A stretch of DNA of 64,000 bases. Origin: Limonium bicolor. Its lineage: Eukaryota; Streptophyta; Magnoliopsida; Caryophyllales; Plumbaginaceae. Below the pieces are notes generated by a model. That model was not told where the DNA came from and did not search any database. It was given only the letters and a program-made list of their open reading frames with translations. A program made the position numbers and the translations under genes. The stretch is taken from contig CM041782.1 of NCBI GenBank assembly GCA_023374045.1, forward strand, positions 253,975,810-254,039,809, written 5' to 3'. Position 1 is the first letter of the stretch. Each line of letters begins with the position of its first letter. Positions 34,133 to 44,350 of the stretch are shown in pieces.

Positions 34133-35631
34133 TGATGTATTATATGTGTTAAAATGTAGGAAAAATGCCAAATAAACAAATATATTAAAAGGGATTAAAC
34201 AAGGGTCACGCGAGAAGCACACACAGTGGCGTGTCCGCCCCTGTGTCCGCGTGATACAAGGCGGATGTGAGATAGAGACAACCGCCCCTGCGACGTCGTG
34301 AGTTAAGGCGGACAAGAGGAGAGTCACAACCGCATGAACTAATGCGGACAACTCACAACCGCAGGAACTAACAACCGCATGAATTCATGCGGACAACTAC
34401 AAAGAGGAATGTGTCCGCCTCTGCGACGTCATGGAATAAAGCGGACAAGTAGGCGGACATCTCATGTAAACGTCCAGATCTGGAAATTAACGCAACGGGT
34501 TATCTTCTTCGCCGACTGTCTTCTCCTACTTGCTTCTTCCTTTCGGCGCGCCTGCAACATATCCATCTACTCCATTTAACATATCAGGCACTGCCTTAAA
34601 TCACTCACGCGGTGTTCCCTCTTCTTCCTTTTCCTTCCTCTATAAAAACCACGCTCCATTCATCTTCTCCAGTGTCCTTCCGGAGGTTCCTTCCGTGGTC
34701 CTTCCGGAGTTCCAATTCACCCCATCAATCCATCTTCGATCCACTACACCTTCATTCACTCGTTCATTCCATTTTTATTCTCCCGTCTTGTCCATTTTAT
34801 TTATTTTACATTCCACCATATCCACCTCTAGTCCTACGTATACAAATAGCAGAACGAATGCAGGAGTGACTACAGATGATTTCTACTACTCTTGTTTTTG
34901 TTTATCTATTTAATATGTTAGGCTAGAATATATATACTCTGGGAATGGTTATTATGTGTTGTATTAATTTTGCAATATGTTTACTGGTTTTATTTAAATA
35001 CAGTTTGTTACGATTAAAGCTTATCTCTCGCCATTTTAATAAATGTCATGAGTTTATAAATTGCTTGCTAAGTCTATTTTGATCAGACCGGTGATAAATA
35101 GATAGGTTAATTAAGCCGTAAATCTGGAGAAAGCTTATTATGATTTAATAAGTTAGTACTCAGATGCATAAATAATTTCTCATATCTAAACCGTCCGTTT
35201 ACACGTATTTTGCTTGAACCTGGATTAGAACCTTGCATTTTCTGGTAAACGAGTTCTTATGAGTCTATGATTTAGTCCTTAAGATAATAAGAGGAATTTT
35301 GCCAATCAATTATAATTAAACCAGTAGACATAGCATGAAAGAGCAGATTATATTAACCTGAACCAGAGTCCCGTTTAGTTTATCTGTTAACTTAGTTTAT
35401 TTTATCTTTCCTTTTTATTTATAAAAACAAGTCAATTAATCCCCCCCTTTTGTGACATGCTTAGGTATATAATATGTACATTAGTCCCACGGTTCGATTT
35501 CCGGTCGCTTACATTTTACTATACTACTACGACCGGGATTTGTTTGCAGCCCGACGTTTATTTTGAGTTTTAATTTCTTTTCTTTTATGTTAATTACACC
35601 AGTTCTAACCACTCAGATATACACGTCTGCA
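34133..35631 (+). repeat. LTR of the Tat/Athila-type insertion (1499 bp)
   Basis: TG...CA termini. Positions 34205-34470 hold an array of TGTCCGC / GCGGACA-type inverted repeats and CCGCATGAA...ATGCGG palindromes. A TATA box (34641-34648) and a CT-rich leader follow. The open frame 34530-34913 covers the leader and has no recognisable domain. Confidence 0.8.
34641..34648 (+). promoter_or_regulatory. TATA box of the Tat-type LTR
   Basis: CTCTATAAAAACC, in a pyrimidine-rich context about 500 bp into the LTR, fits a plant core promoter. The transcript start would be about 30 bp downstream. Confidence 0.6.
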
Positions 35632-35634
35632 AAA

Positions 35635-35652
35635 TGGCGCCGTTGCCGGGGA
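35635..35652 (+). promoter_or_regulatory. Primer-binding site, tRNA-Asp type
   Basis: TGGCGCCGTTGCCGGGGA, three bases after the LTR end. This exact 18-mer is a hallmark of plant Tat and Athila elements. Confidence 0.92.
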
Positions 35653-37807
35653 CTAGATTTATTCTAGTCCCTAAGCCCCGGATTATTCACCTGTTAAATT
35701 ATAAATATTCTATTCTCTTTATTCTGTTAATATTATGTCCATAATATTTTGTTTATTGTTTATATTAATTATCTACTATATTTTGTTTATATTATTATAT
35801 TTGTTGTTTAATCTAACTCCTAACATTTAATTCTAACTACTAACATTTTAATTTTATGTACACTAATTCCTAACGTTTATATTCTGTCAACTAATTAGTA
35901 ACATTTAATTTTCTGTAAATTAACTTCTAACAATTAATTTCCATAATCTAACTACTAACTTTTAATTTTATGTCATCTAACTACTAACTTATAATTTTAT
36001 GACATATTTATTTGTTGTTGTTTAATAAAAAAAAAAAGAGAATCGCGAACAGAGCCATGTCCGCGCGGACAAGCAACGCGTCCGCCTGGTAACACGCGGA
36101 CACACTTGCGGACAGACTTGACCGCGTCCGCCTAGCTCTACGCGGTCGTCCACGCGGACGCCACTGAGGACCGCTACTCCATGCGGGCACACTTGTCCGC
36201 CCAGCTGTCCGCCCAACGCGACGCGGACGCCCACGCGGACGTGTCTCGATTCAGAAAAAAAAGGAGCTCGACGCCGCGTTTCAATTCTTGTTCTTCCCTA
36301 ATTCTTAGAACTCAACCCGACGACCGAAGAGAAGAAGAAGCTCGCGAGTTCGCCCTTTTTTTTGTTATCTTTATTTTATTTTATATTTCTCTGTTGTTTA
36401 CTAACTTTTTGTAGACTCTTACTGTTTGAACCTTGTCTAATTTTTGTTATATTCAGGAAGGTAACAGTTCAGTTTACATTATGTTTTATTTTATGCAATG
36501 CATTATTATCTATGTTTTTCCTTTTGTTAATTTTGGTGCAATTTGAGTTCTGCTGGCTATACTGTTTTTCTTTTTCAGAACAAAATTCTATATATACAAT
36601 ATATAGCTGAACTCGCATATGGAAAGCAACCTCAGTTGCTTTGGAAATTTCGGTATCTTCGGTTGAACACTTGCGCAAATTTAAGTGTGAGGAACGTCTC
36701 ACCCCTACCAAAGCATTAAGTGTGAGGAAGGAAACCTTCCTCAATCTACGATATAAGGGGAGTCTCAGTTCTTTTTTTATTATATTAATGTTCAACCTAT
36801 CTGATGTTAATCCTACTCTATTAAATTTAATCCTTTATGAGTCTGTCATATTTTGAAAGGTCCTTTTCTTGAATTTAATTCTGAACAATGAGGACATTGC
36901 TCCTCTTAAGTGTGAGGAAGGAGAGACCTTTCCCTGAAAATATGACAGTTGTTCGATAATGCCACACTCGCTTTTTGCTACTCTAATTGCCTGTATAAAA
37001 AATGAAAAAAAATGAGATAAAATAATTGTAGAAGTGTCTGGAATTATGTCAAGTGACAACTGAAAGATGGTTTTATTTAAGGAATTTGTATAAAATTTTT
37101 TCCATCAAAAATACTCTATTTTCACTCAAAATATGATAGATCTGCTAATTGTAAAAACCAATTTAGTTTAGCTTGGGATTATGGAAATATGTGGAAAGTC
37201 AAGGAAAGAAAAGGATAAAGACAAGGTACTCCGCTGTTTATGAATTTTTCTAAACCAAAACAGGTCTCGTCTATCCGGTTATTAAGTTCTTCGGGGTGCT
37301 TTAACACCTATCTACCTAAGGTCTCGTGATCTGGGATAGAAGACCCAACACCGCTACAAGGATAGAGAGAAAAGTCTGGGGTACAGAAAAATAATGCAAT
37401 ATAAAAAAAATTGTGTGTTTTGTATATACGATCTTCGCATTCAAAAAAAAGAGATAAAAATAATAAATTGCAATTTATATTTATACACATGAGTACGTGG
37501 TGTTGAAAGGTATTGCGGAATAAGGCATTACTTCACACCCCTTGTCATCCCGGGTTAGAGAATTGAAATTGGTTGAAAATCCCAGGTTAATCTAACTTGT
37601 TTTCTGCAGTCTAGTTTTTCTATGCTTTTATTAAATTGTTCTCCTTCACTGTTTATAAAAACCTACTTCTTAGAGCAGAATTATTCTTTCAATTGTCACT
37701 TTGTCTAAATTCCCTTCTACACTTATTTAATCTTGTTTTATTATTATGGCTTAGAGATAATTTATCCCTTATTTTGCTTGAGGACAAGCAAAAGTCAAGT
37801 GTGAGGA
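35653..37807 (+). other. Non-coding internal region of the Tat-type element
   Basis: An AT-rich stretch is followed by a GC-rich block (36050-36245) full of CGCGGAC / GTCCGC inverted words like those of its LTR. The phrase AAGTGTGAGGA recurs at about 36684, 36719, 36910 and 37798, as if the polypurine context had been duplicated; flanking words GAAACCTTCC and GAGACCTTTCC also repeat. No Gag or Pol motif is seen in any frame. This resembles a LARD-type non-autonomous derivative. Confidence 0.65.
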
Positions 37808-39713
37808 AATGGACCGACCTTGGGGACCGGACTTACAAGGTCGGTCGGCCTAAAATTCGCCTGTAATGTGACTTACTGGAATGGACCGACCTGGGACCGG
37901 ACATGCAAGGTCGGTTGACTCCAGAATTTCGAAACAAAAACTCACTGGAATGGACCGACCTTGGGACCGGACTTGGCAAGGTCGGTCGGCCCTGTAATTT
38001 TCCAGCGTAGTACCTTACTGACTTCGACCGACCTTGGGTCCGACCCTAGGTAAGGTCGGTCGAGTCATACAAAAAAAATTTTAATTTAAAATTTAAAAAT
38101 TTAAATTAAATAATATATATATGTATACCCACATATATATGTGTACATATGTGTAAGTATACCAATTAAGTAAGGAAATAAACTTAGAGTAAAGAAGAGT
38201 ACGTAAGTAATCTGTAAGTGTAAGAATGGAAAGGACTTAGTAAGTATGACTTAGGAAACATAGGAGTAATCGAATTAAGTTAACGATAGTTAGATTAGAT
38301 TAATCACTCGATTGTATGTATATCATAGGATTTGATTTGTGAGCACCGAAGGAAAAGTTGGGATACAAGTACCACGGTGAACGGTATGAATTCCTCATGC
38401 CCCGTATGCTATCTTGGTTACTCTGATTTGTGTGTTGTGTGCTAATTGATCACCTAATAAGATACATACATGAATCGGAGTTATTATGCATACTTGTTAA
38501 TATGTAGTGTTGTATGTTGTGAATATTTTCTTTAAATCTTAGTTTGTATAGTTCATGAAATGTATGGATGATAATGAATGTGTGTATGTATGATATATTG
38601 CATTGTGACCGAATGTGTATGAGATTGGACTTCTAACTGATTCCTAACAAGCTAACCAATCTAACTTAAATTGGTAATTAAATTGGAATGAGTAGAAGTC
38701 CGATATAGTTTCGGCCACGCGTGAGGATGCGGAGACACAAGAGGTTGGATCCAAGTCCTGACTCTTAAACTGGTCCGCGGCCCAAATCCCTTAAATGGGT
38801 AGCATACCGGATTGGTGAGTCAAGTAAATCCCGGTGGTGGGACGGTGTAGTCCCCGGGCCGGAGGTCATACCGACTTAACATGAGTATGAGTAAGTAAGT
38901 ATGAATGAGTAAGTAAGTAAATGTAAGTAAGTAAGTAAAGTAAGAGTAAGAGTGTGAAATGAGTAAAAGAGTAAATAGCATTCCGATTAACCCGGATGCG
39001 TAATTTGGCTAACACACGGTGAAGGTAAGTAAGTGTGTGCTGTTATATTGCCATCTTATATTGTGTATTGTATTGTATATACATGTATGTTGGATGCAAA
39101 GCATGTATGTATGTTAAAAATGAACTGCATGCCTATTGACTTTAATTAGTCGGCGTGCCCTAGCTAGCACGCAGTATATGCAGAGTTCATGCGCAGCTTT
39201 TGCTGAGCCCCTTAGGGCGATGTTTTTACTACACGCAGGTACAAGAGAAGGGTGAAGACTGTGAAGAGATGTAGCTTTGTTACCTTTTGTCTGTAAACAA
39301 TGAATTATGAATGGTGTACTAAGTAGTACACGGCTGTAGGTTTTTGTTAGCCGGTGTACCATGGGGTACACCCTTTTGGATAGTGGAAGTATTGGATGTG
39401 GGTATAGATGAGTAGCCTGTAGAAAACTCATTCTTTTGGTAAACTTGGAAATGATGTAATTGATGTACTTTGGCGCTCGGTAATCCACTAATGTAAGTAT
39501 TCGGTATTGGTATTCGGTAAGAAATGTAGTAGCTCGGTATACTATGATCATCAGACCGTCATTGTAAGTAAGGTAAGCCTAGCTAGCCGTATGGGCGGTT
39601 AGCGGCGTTGTACCACCCGCCGTAGTAGTGTAGTATTTCCGCTGCGAACTGATAGGATTAACAGGACTATTGGACGGTAAGAATAGGATTAACGGAAGGG
39701 GTGTTACAAAAAG

Positions 39714-39726
39714 TGGTATCAGAGTG
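39714..39726 (+). promoter_or_regulatory. Element B primer-binding site, initiator-Met tRNA
   Basis: TGGTATCAGAGTG follows the LTR end (39708) after the AAAAG spacer. Confidence 0.9.
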
Positions 39727-39933
39727 TAGGTACGCTCTGATGTCCATAGTTACCGAGCATAGGGATTACCGAGTTAGGATTTCAACCGTATTAAGACGGA
39801 TACTTAGAAACCTAACTAGGACTACCGTTGTTAATAACGGATACCCTTGACGTTCTTAGGAACGATACCTTGCTTAATTCTAAGACCCTTAGGTCACATC
39901 TTGCAAAGCCTAATGTAAATGTTAAATGTTCAG

Positions 39934-41415
39934 ATGTCAGGACGAGGCCGAGGTAGAGGCGAAGCCTCCGAAGGACCTGGCGCGCAGACGATAGCAGAGA
40001 TCGTCGCCGCCACGGTAGCACAAATGCTACCACAAGTAATTACCGCAATGCAACAAACTCAGCAAAATCAGCAAACACAAGCGGGGCCAACCCCTCCCTC
40101 TCCACCCAGAGAAGCCAACTGGGTAAAAGCTGTAGCGGAACTCCGCCCTCCTTGCTTTAGGGGCAAGAGTGATCCGGCTAAGCTAGAAGCCTATATCTCC
40201 GAGATGGAGATGGCGTTCAAAACCCTCGAAGCTCCTGCTGGAGTTCGAGTTAGGGTTGCAGCCTACTATCTGAAAGATGCAGCCATGGATTGGTGGAAGC
40301 TAGTCAAACATGAACATGTCAACGACCCCACCTTCGATTGGGAGTCCTTTGCCTCTCTCCTCCGTTCCAAATACTACCCGGAGCATGTGAAAACCAAGAA
40401 AAGGCTAGAGCTGGATGCCTTGAAAATGACATAGAAGATGTTTGTCGACGAGTATTGCAGAACCTTCACTTCCATCCTCCGTCTTCTACCCGATCTAGGA
40501 TACACCGACCAGGGTGTTGGTCGATCGCTTCTATGGCGGTCTGAGCTATCGCCTCCGGTACGGTATGGGCTACACACGATTTACCTCCCTTCAGGCAAAA
40601 ATCGGTTAACCCTTAGTATCATTTCAATTCCTTGAATTCCCTAATACTTTACTTCTACCTTTATCTCCTTAAATAAGAATCCCGGTTAATACCTGAAACT
40701 TCAGGAGTGTTATCACGCGGCTTCTCGCGTTGAGATCACTTGCCAATTGAGGGATGAAGAAACCGCGCTGAAGCGCGAGGCAAACAGTAAGAACACAAGT
40801 GCCTAGGAGCAGAACCAAGGCAAAAGTTGGAAAAAGAAGAAAGGGAAATTCTTTCATCAAACTCAAAAGAACTTCCCAAGTGAGAGTAGTGCCCATGCCG
40901 AGCAGGGCAAACCCGTTGAGCTGCTTCAGCTTGGTTCATCTGCACCGGTGGCTGCGAAGCCACTGAGATCACACCCACCTAAGGGTAAACTTCTACTCCT
41001 AATTCGTATTTGTACCAGCATCGTATCGAGTATATCCACGCACACATGTGCTAACCCTCTAAACCTTAGGTTCTGGCTCCGGTTTCACCAAAACCTTCTC
41101 CGACGGCCGCACCTATGTGTGCAGGAAGTGCAACCAAGACCATCCCGACAAGGACTGCTATGGGAGAGAAATCAAGTGCTACAACTACCAGAAACCGGGA
41201 CATACAGCTAATAAATACCCAGAGAATGCCAAGCCAAAAGGGAACTTCCAAAGCTACAAGCAGAGGGAAGGCAAGGAGGTTGCATCTAGCGATGCACCGA
41301 CCCAGCAAGACACCACAGGGACAGGGATCCCGGGGACCTCAGAGGGGTGCACCTCAGAGGCAGCCACTCCTGCATGTGATTGACCGTGACGGGTCCGGTT
41401 CTAAGTCCAGCCCAG
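39934..41415 (+). pseudogene. Element B gag with two introns, broken
   Basis: Starts MSGRGRGRGEASEG (an in-frame ATG 15 nt upstream is not conserved in A). Core: ANWVKAVAELRPPCFRGKSD and AAYYLKDAAMDWWKLVKHEH. A TAG at 40432-40434 interrupts a frame that then continues, and a frameshift follows near 40515. Intron 1 is 40595-40704 (GC donor, TTCAG|GAG acceptor, phase 0). Intron 2 is 40985-41069 (AAGG|GTAAAC to CTTAG|GT, phase 1). Exon 2 has a further TAG near 40803. Of the two zinc knuckles the first is intact (CRKCNQDHPDKDC); the second has lost Cys residues (CYNYQKPGHTANKY). A frameshift near 41200-41300 precedes the donor at 41415. Confidence 0.88.
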
Positions 41416-42449
41416 GTAATAATCTTAACCTTGAATTCTTGAGAAGCATGTCTAAGTATTGGAGTATTTGTTGAATGAATGCATGAGTAAATAATTGGAG
41501 TATGTATGGAGCATGAAATGAAGTAGTTGAAACTAGTACTCACCGTAGATGAAATTTATAACCTTAGGAAGCTTTAGTATCTGTTATCCGATACCTTCGA
41601 AATCAAGTCAAGAAGAGATCGACATCACCAATCACTACTATGCCAACGAACAGTGTCAGGTCATCCGACCAGGTATGATTTATTAAGGGGATACCTGACA
41701 CCCGAAGCGCAAATCTCAATCATTCGATGCAACGAACTAGGAACGGGTCTAGGTGGATTTTATACCCCGAATTCCCCGCCCCGGTGGAGCGAAGATGAAG
41801 CTAAAAATGATGTGCTTGGGAAAGGATTGGAATCCTATACCACAAGACATACCAAGAGACACGAACTCAAGACGGAGCGACGCCACCGACAATACCTCCA
41901 GAATTTTAGACACTTGTCACATAATCAGTAGAACTTGCAAGACAATGCGAACATGATCCGATCCCCGCACTTGAAGCGGACATTTGTATCGTCAACTTCT
42001 ATGAGAAAGAAGGACGACTTGGGTTACACCAAGACAAGGACGAGACAGCGGAATCACTTGAACAAGGAGTGCCCGTAGTGTCTTGGTCCATTGGTGATGA
42101 CGCCGTATTTTTGTATAGCGAGCAGAAGCGTGTGGACCTCGCACAGAAACTGGTATTGAGATCAGGAGATGTCCTAATCATGGGTGGAAAATCCAGGATG
42201 CTGTATCACGGGATCAATGAGATTAAGTTGAATACGGCACTGCCGGCAATAATCAATGCCACACACATGAAACCAAGACGCCTGAACCTTACCTTTAGAA
42301 AGTATTAAATTCATAGTATCATGTAATCTATTAGTAACGTGTATTAGAGACACGGTATGTATGATGGTTGGTTTATCAATAAAGAGCAGTGTTGATTTAA
42401 ATTCCACTTATGTCCACCATCAATACTTATCCACTTGTGAATCCAATAG
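41416..42449 (+). other. Predicted splice cassette, element B (1034 bp), contains AlkB
   Basis: Donor CCCAG|GTAAT at 41416. Acceptor alpha CCTTAG|GA at 41567 opens the AlkB frame. Acceptor beta CCAATAG|GT at 42449 opens protease. Both joins are phase 1 and in frame, as in A. The conserved F-x-I-C-x-P-x-P motif starts directly after alpha. Confidence 0.55.
41568..42308 (+). pseudogene. Element B AlkB-like dioxygenase, decayed
   Basis: The homologous frame opens after acceptor alpha (FSICYPIP), passes CQVIRPGM and GYLTPEAQ, then has small deletions that shift frame (near 41680-41780) and a TAA near 41920 in the aligned frame. The C-terminal half is open: NFYEKEGRLGLHQDKDE with His (42027-42029) and Asp (42033-42035), GDDAVFLYSEQKR, SGDVLIMGGKSRMLYHG, and RLNLTFRKY to a TAA at 42306-42308. 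Thus metal and co-substrate motifs survive although the gene is broken. Same location and stop position as in A. Confidence 0.9.
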
Positions 42450-42762
42450 GTTGTGGACTCGGTACCGAAGGTGACCTGAGTATCCTCACCGAAGCACAAG
42501 CCGACAGAAGCAGCACCATTTTAACAAGAACCTTACCAGTGAACGGCATTGAAGCCAATGTGTTATTCGACTCCGGCGCCTCTCACACCTTCGTATCACC
42601 ATCTTTTGTGAAGAGGTTGAAGCTAGATGCGGATGAGCTACCGAACTTCATGGTTACTCTCCCATCGAAGGAGCGAGAGTAAAATGCACCAAGTACTATC
42701 AATCAGCCACAATCCAAATCAAAGGTGAATCGTTTCCCATCTCCTTCATCGAGTTTAACGGA
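42450..42762 (+). pseudogene. Element B aspartic protease
   Basis: Opens at the acceptor with Cys-Gly-Leu-Gly and carries VLFDSGASHTFVSPSF (active Asp at 42569-42571). It is frameshifted near 42680 before the segment leading to [10 protein letters not shown]. Confidence 0.9.
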
Positions 42763-44350
42763 TTGGGATTCGACTTGATAGTCGGAATGAATTGGTTGGA
42801 GCGGCACAAGGATAGAATCCTCTGCGCCGAGCACCGATTGCTGCTCAAGAGTCCTTCTGGGGTTACTGTATCTTACCGCCAGAGACCGAGAGAGCCTTCG
42901 ACCACACTCATATCTGCTATGGCCATGTACCGGGAGCTCAGAAAGGGCCAAGAAGTGTACTTATGTTATGTACAAGACCTGGAGAGAGATCTAGAGTTCA
43001 ACCCCGAAGTACCCATTGTATCTGAATTTCCTGACGTATTCCCTAAGGAGCTACCTGGCATGCCACCTCAGAGAGCAGTAGAATTTGAAATCGATCTTGT
43101 GCCAGGTACCGGTCCCATTGCTAGGGCACCGTACCGTATGGCACCTGCTGAAATGACAGAGTTGAAAGAACAACTACGAGACCTACTTGACAAAGGGTTT
43201 ATACGCCCGAGCGTATCACCTTGGGGAGCACCGGTCCTCTTTGTGAAGAAGAAGGATGGTAGTCTCCGACTTTGTATTGACTACTGCGAGCTGAATGCGG
43301 TCACAGTAAAAAATAAATACCCATTGCCACGCATCGACGACCTATTTTCAGCTGAAAGGAGCCTCAGTCTTTTCCAAGATTGACCTCCATTCTGGGTATC
43401 ATCAGATTGCAATCAAGGAACAAGACATCGAGGAAACGACATTCCGTACCAGATATGGCCACAACGAATTCACAGTGATGCCATTTGGTTTGTCAAATGC
43501 ACCAGCAAAATTCATGGACCTCATGAATCGTTTATTCAGTGAACAGTTGGACACTTCGGTTGTTGTCTTCATCGACGACATCCTTGTATATTCAAAATCA
43601 GCTGAGGAACATGAAACTCATTTGAGGAAGTGCTTGAGACACTGCGCGAGAACCAACTGTATGCGAAGTTCTCCAAATCCGAGTTCTGGCTAGATCAGGT
43701 GCCATTCCTTGGTCATGTCATCTCGAGCGCAGGTATCTCAGTTGACCCTTCGAAGATAGAAGCTGTACGATCATGGCCTAGACCTAAGACTGTTACCGAC
43801 ATTCGGAGCTTTCTGGGTCTAGCCGGTTACTACCGGAGATTCGTAAAGGACTTCTCGAAAGTCGCTAAGCCCATGACTACATTGATGAAGAAAGATGCAC
43901 CATTTGTATGGACAGACGAGTGCAAAGTATCATTTCAGAGCCTAAAGGACTCATTGACCTCAGCGCCCATCCTTACTCTTCCAGAGGGCACAGAGGGATT
44001 TGAGGTATATTGTGATGCATCAGGCAAAGGAATGGGATGCGCACTCATGCAGCATGGCAAGGTTGTAGCTTATGCCTCCCGCCAGCTGAAAAAGCATGAG
44101 GAGAATTACCCGACACATGACTTAGAGTTAGGAACCATTGTCTTCGCCTTGAAGATATGGTGACACTATCTCTATGGGGTAAGCATCCCCATCTACTCCG
44201 ACCATAAGAGCTTACAGTATGTATTCACACAGAAAGAACTGAACTTGTGACAGAGAAGGTGGATGGAGTTTCTCTCAGACTACGACATCGACCTACAGTA
44301 TAAGAAAGGGAAGGCAAACATCGTGGCCGACGCCCTGAGTCATCGAGCAC
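42763..44350 (+). pseudogene. Element B reverse transcriptase and RNase H, broken
   Basis: Linker [18 protein letters not shown] fingers [15 protein letters not shown] and [12 protein letters not shown], a frameshift near 43350, [15 protein letters not shown], and the catalytic [10 protein letters not shown] with both Asp at 43574-43579. A second frameshift near 43640 precedes [17 protein letters not shown]. RNase H ([18 protein letters not shown]) is interrupted by TGA at 44161-44163 and again near 44248, and ends at ADALSHRAHS. Both TGA sit at Arg positions of the homologue, as expected from CGA to TGA decay. Confidence 0.93.

Larger units (their letters stand above)
34133..37807 (+). mobile_element. 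Tat/Athila-type retrotransposon insertion with a single LTR
   Basis: Inserted in 5' LTR B at AATGG, which is duplicated (34128-34132 and 37808-37812) and single in LTR B at about 48309. It starts TGATGTATTA, has a 1.5 kb LTR ending CA at 35631, and then the tRNA-Asp primer site TGGCGCCGTTGCCGGGGA. The 2.2 kb internal region has no gag or pol and ends in GCTTGAGGACAAGC...AAGTGTGAGGA, the pre-LTR polypurine context typical of Tat/Athila elements. A 3' LTR is then missing: the target duplication follows at once. This is either an unusual one-ended integration or a remarkably precise LTR loss. It is non-autonomous. Confidence 0.8.
33985..38066. repeat. Inverted-repeat array in 5' LTR B, split by the Tat insertion
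   Basis: Two units (near 33987 and 34060) lie left of the insertion and four (near 37812, 37884, 37953 and 38026) right of it. Each has GACCGACCTTGGG...ACCGGACTTGC and AAGGTCGGTC as inverted arms. The 3' LTR holds the same six units without interruption (48166-48566). Confidence 0.88.
32520..39708 (+). repeat. Element B 5' LTR, 5'-truncated and carrying a 3.7 kb insertion
   Basis: Matches 46696-50229 of the 3' LTR throughout, once the insertion 34133-37807 is removed. It ends GGGGTGTTACA at 39708. Base differences and small indels from the 3' LTR are scattered at a few percent by eye. It includes a (GTAA)n-rich stretch at about 38887-38955. Confidence 0.92.

Noticed and set aside
34530..34913. 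127-codon frame in the Tat-type LTR
   Set aside because: Ser/Pro/Phe-rich translation of a CT-rich leader after a TATA box; no homology recognised.
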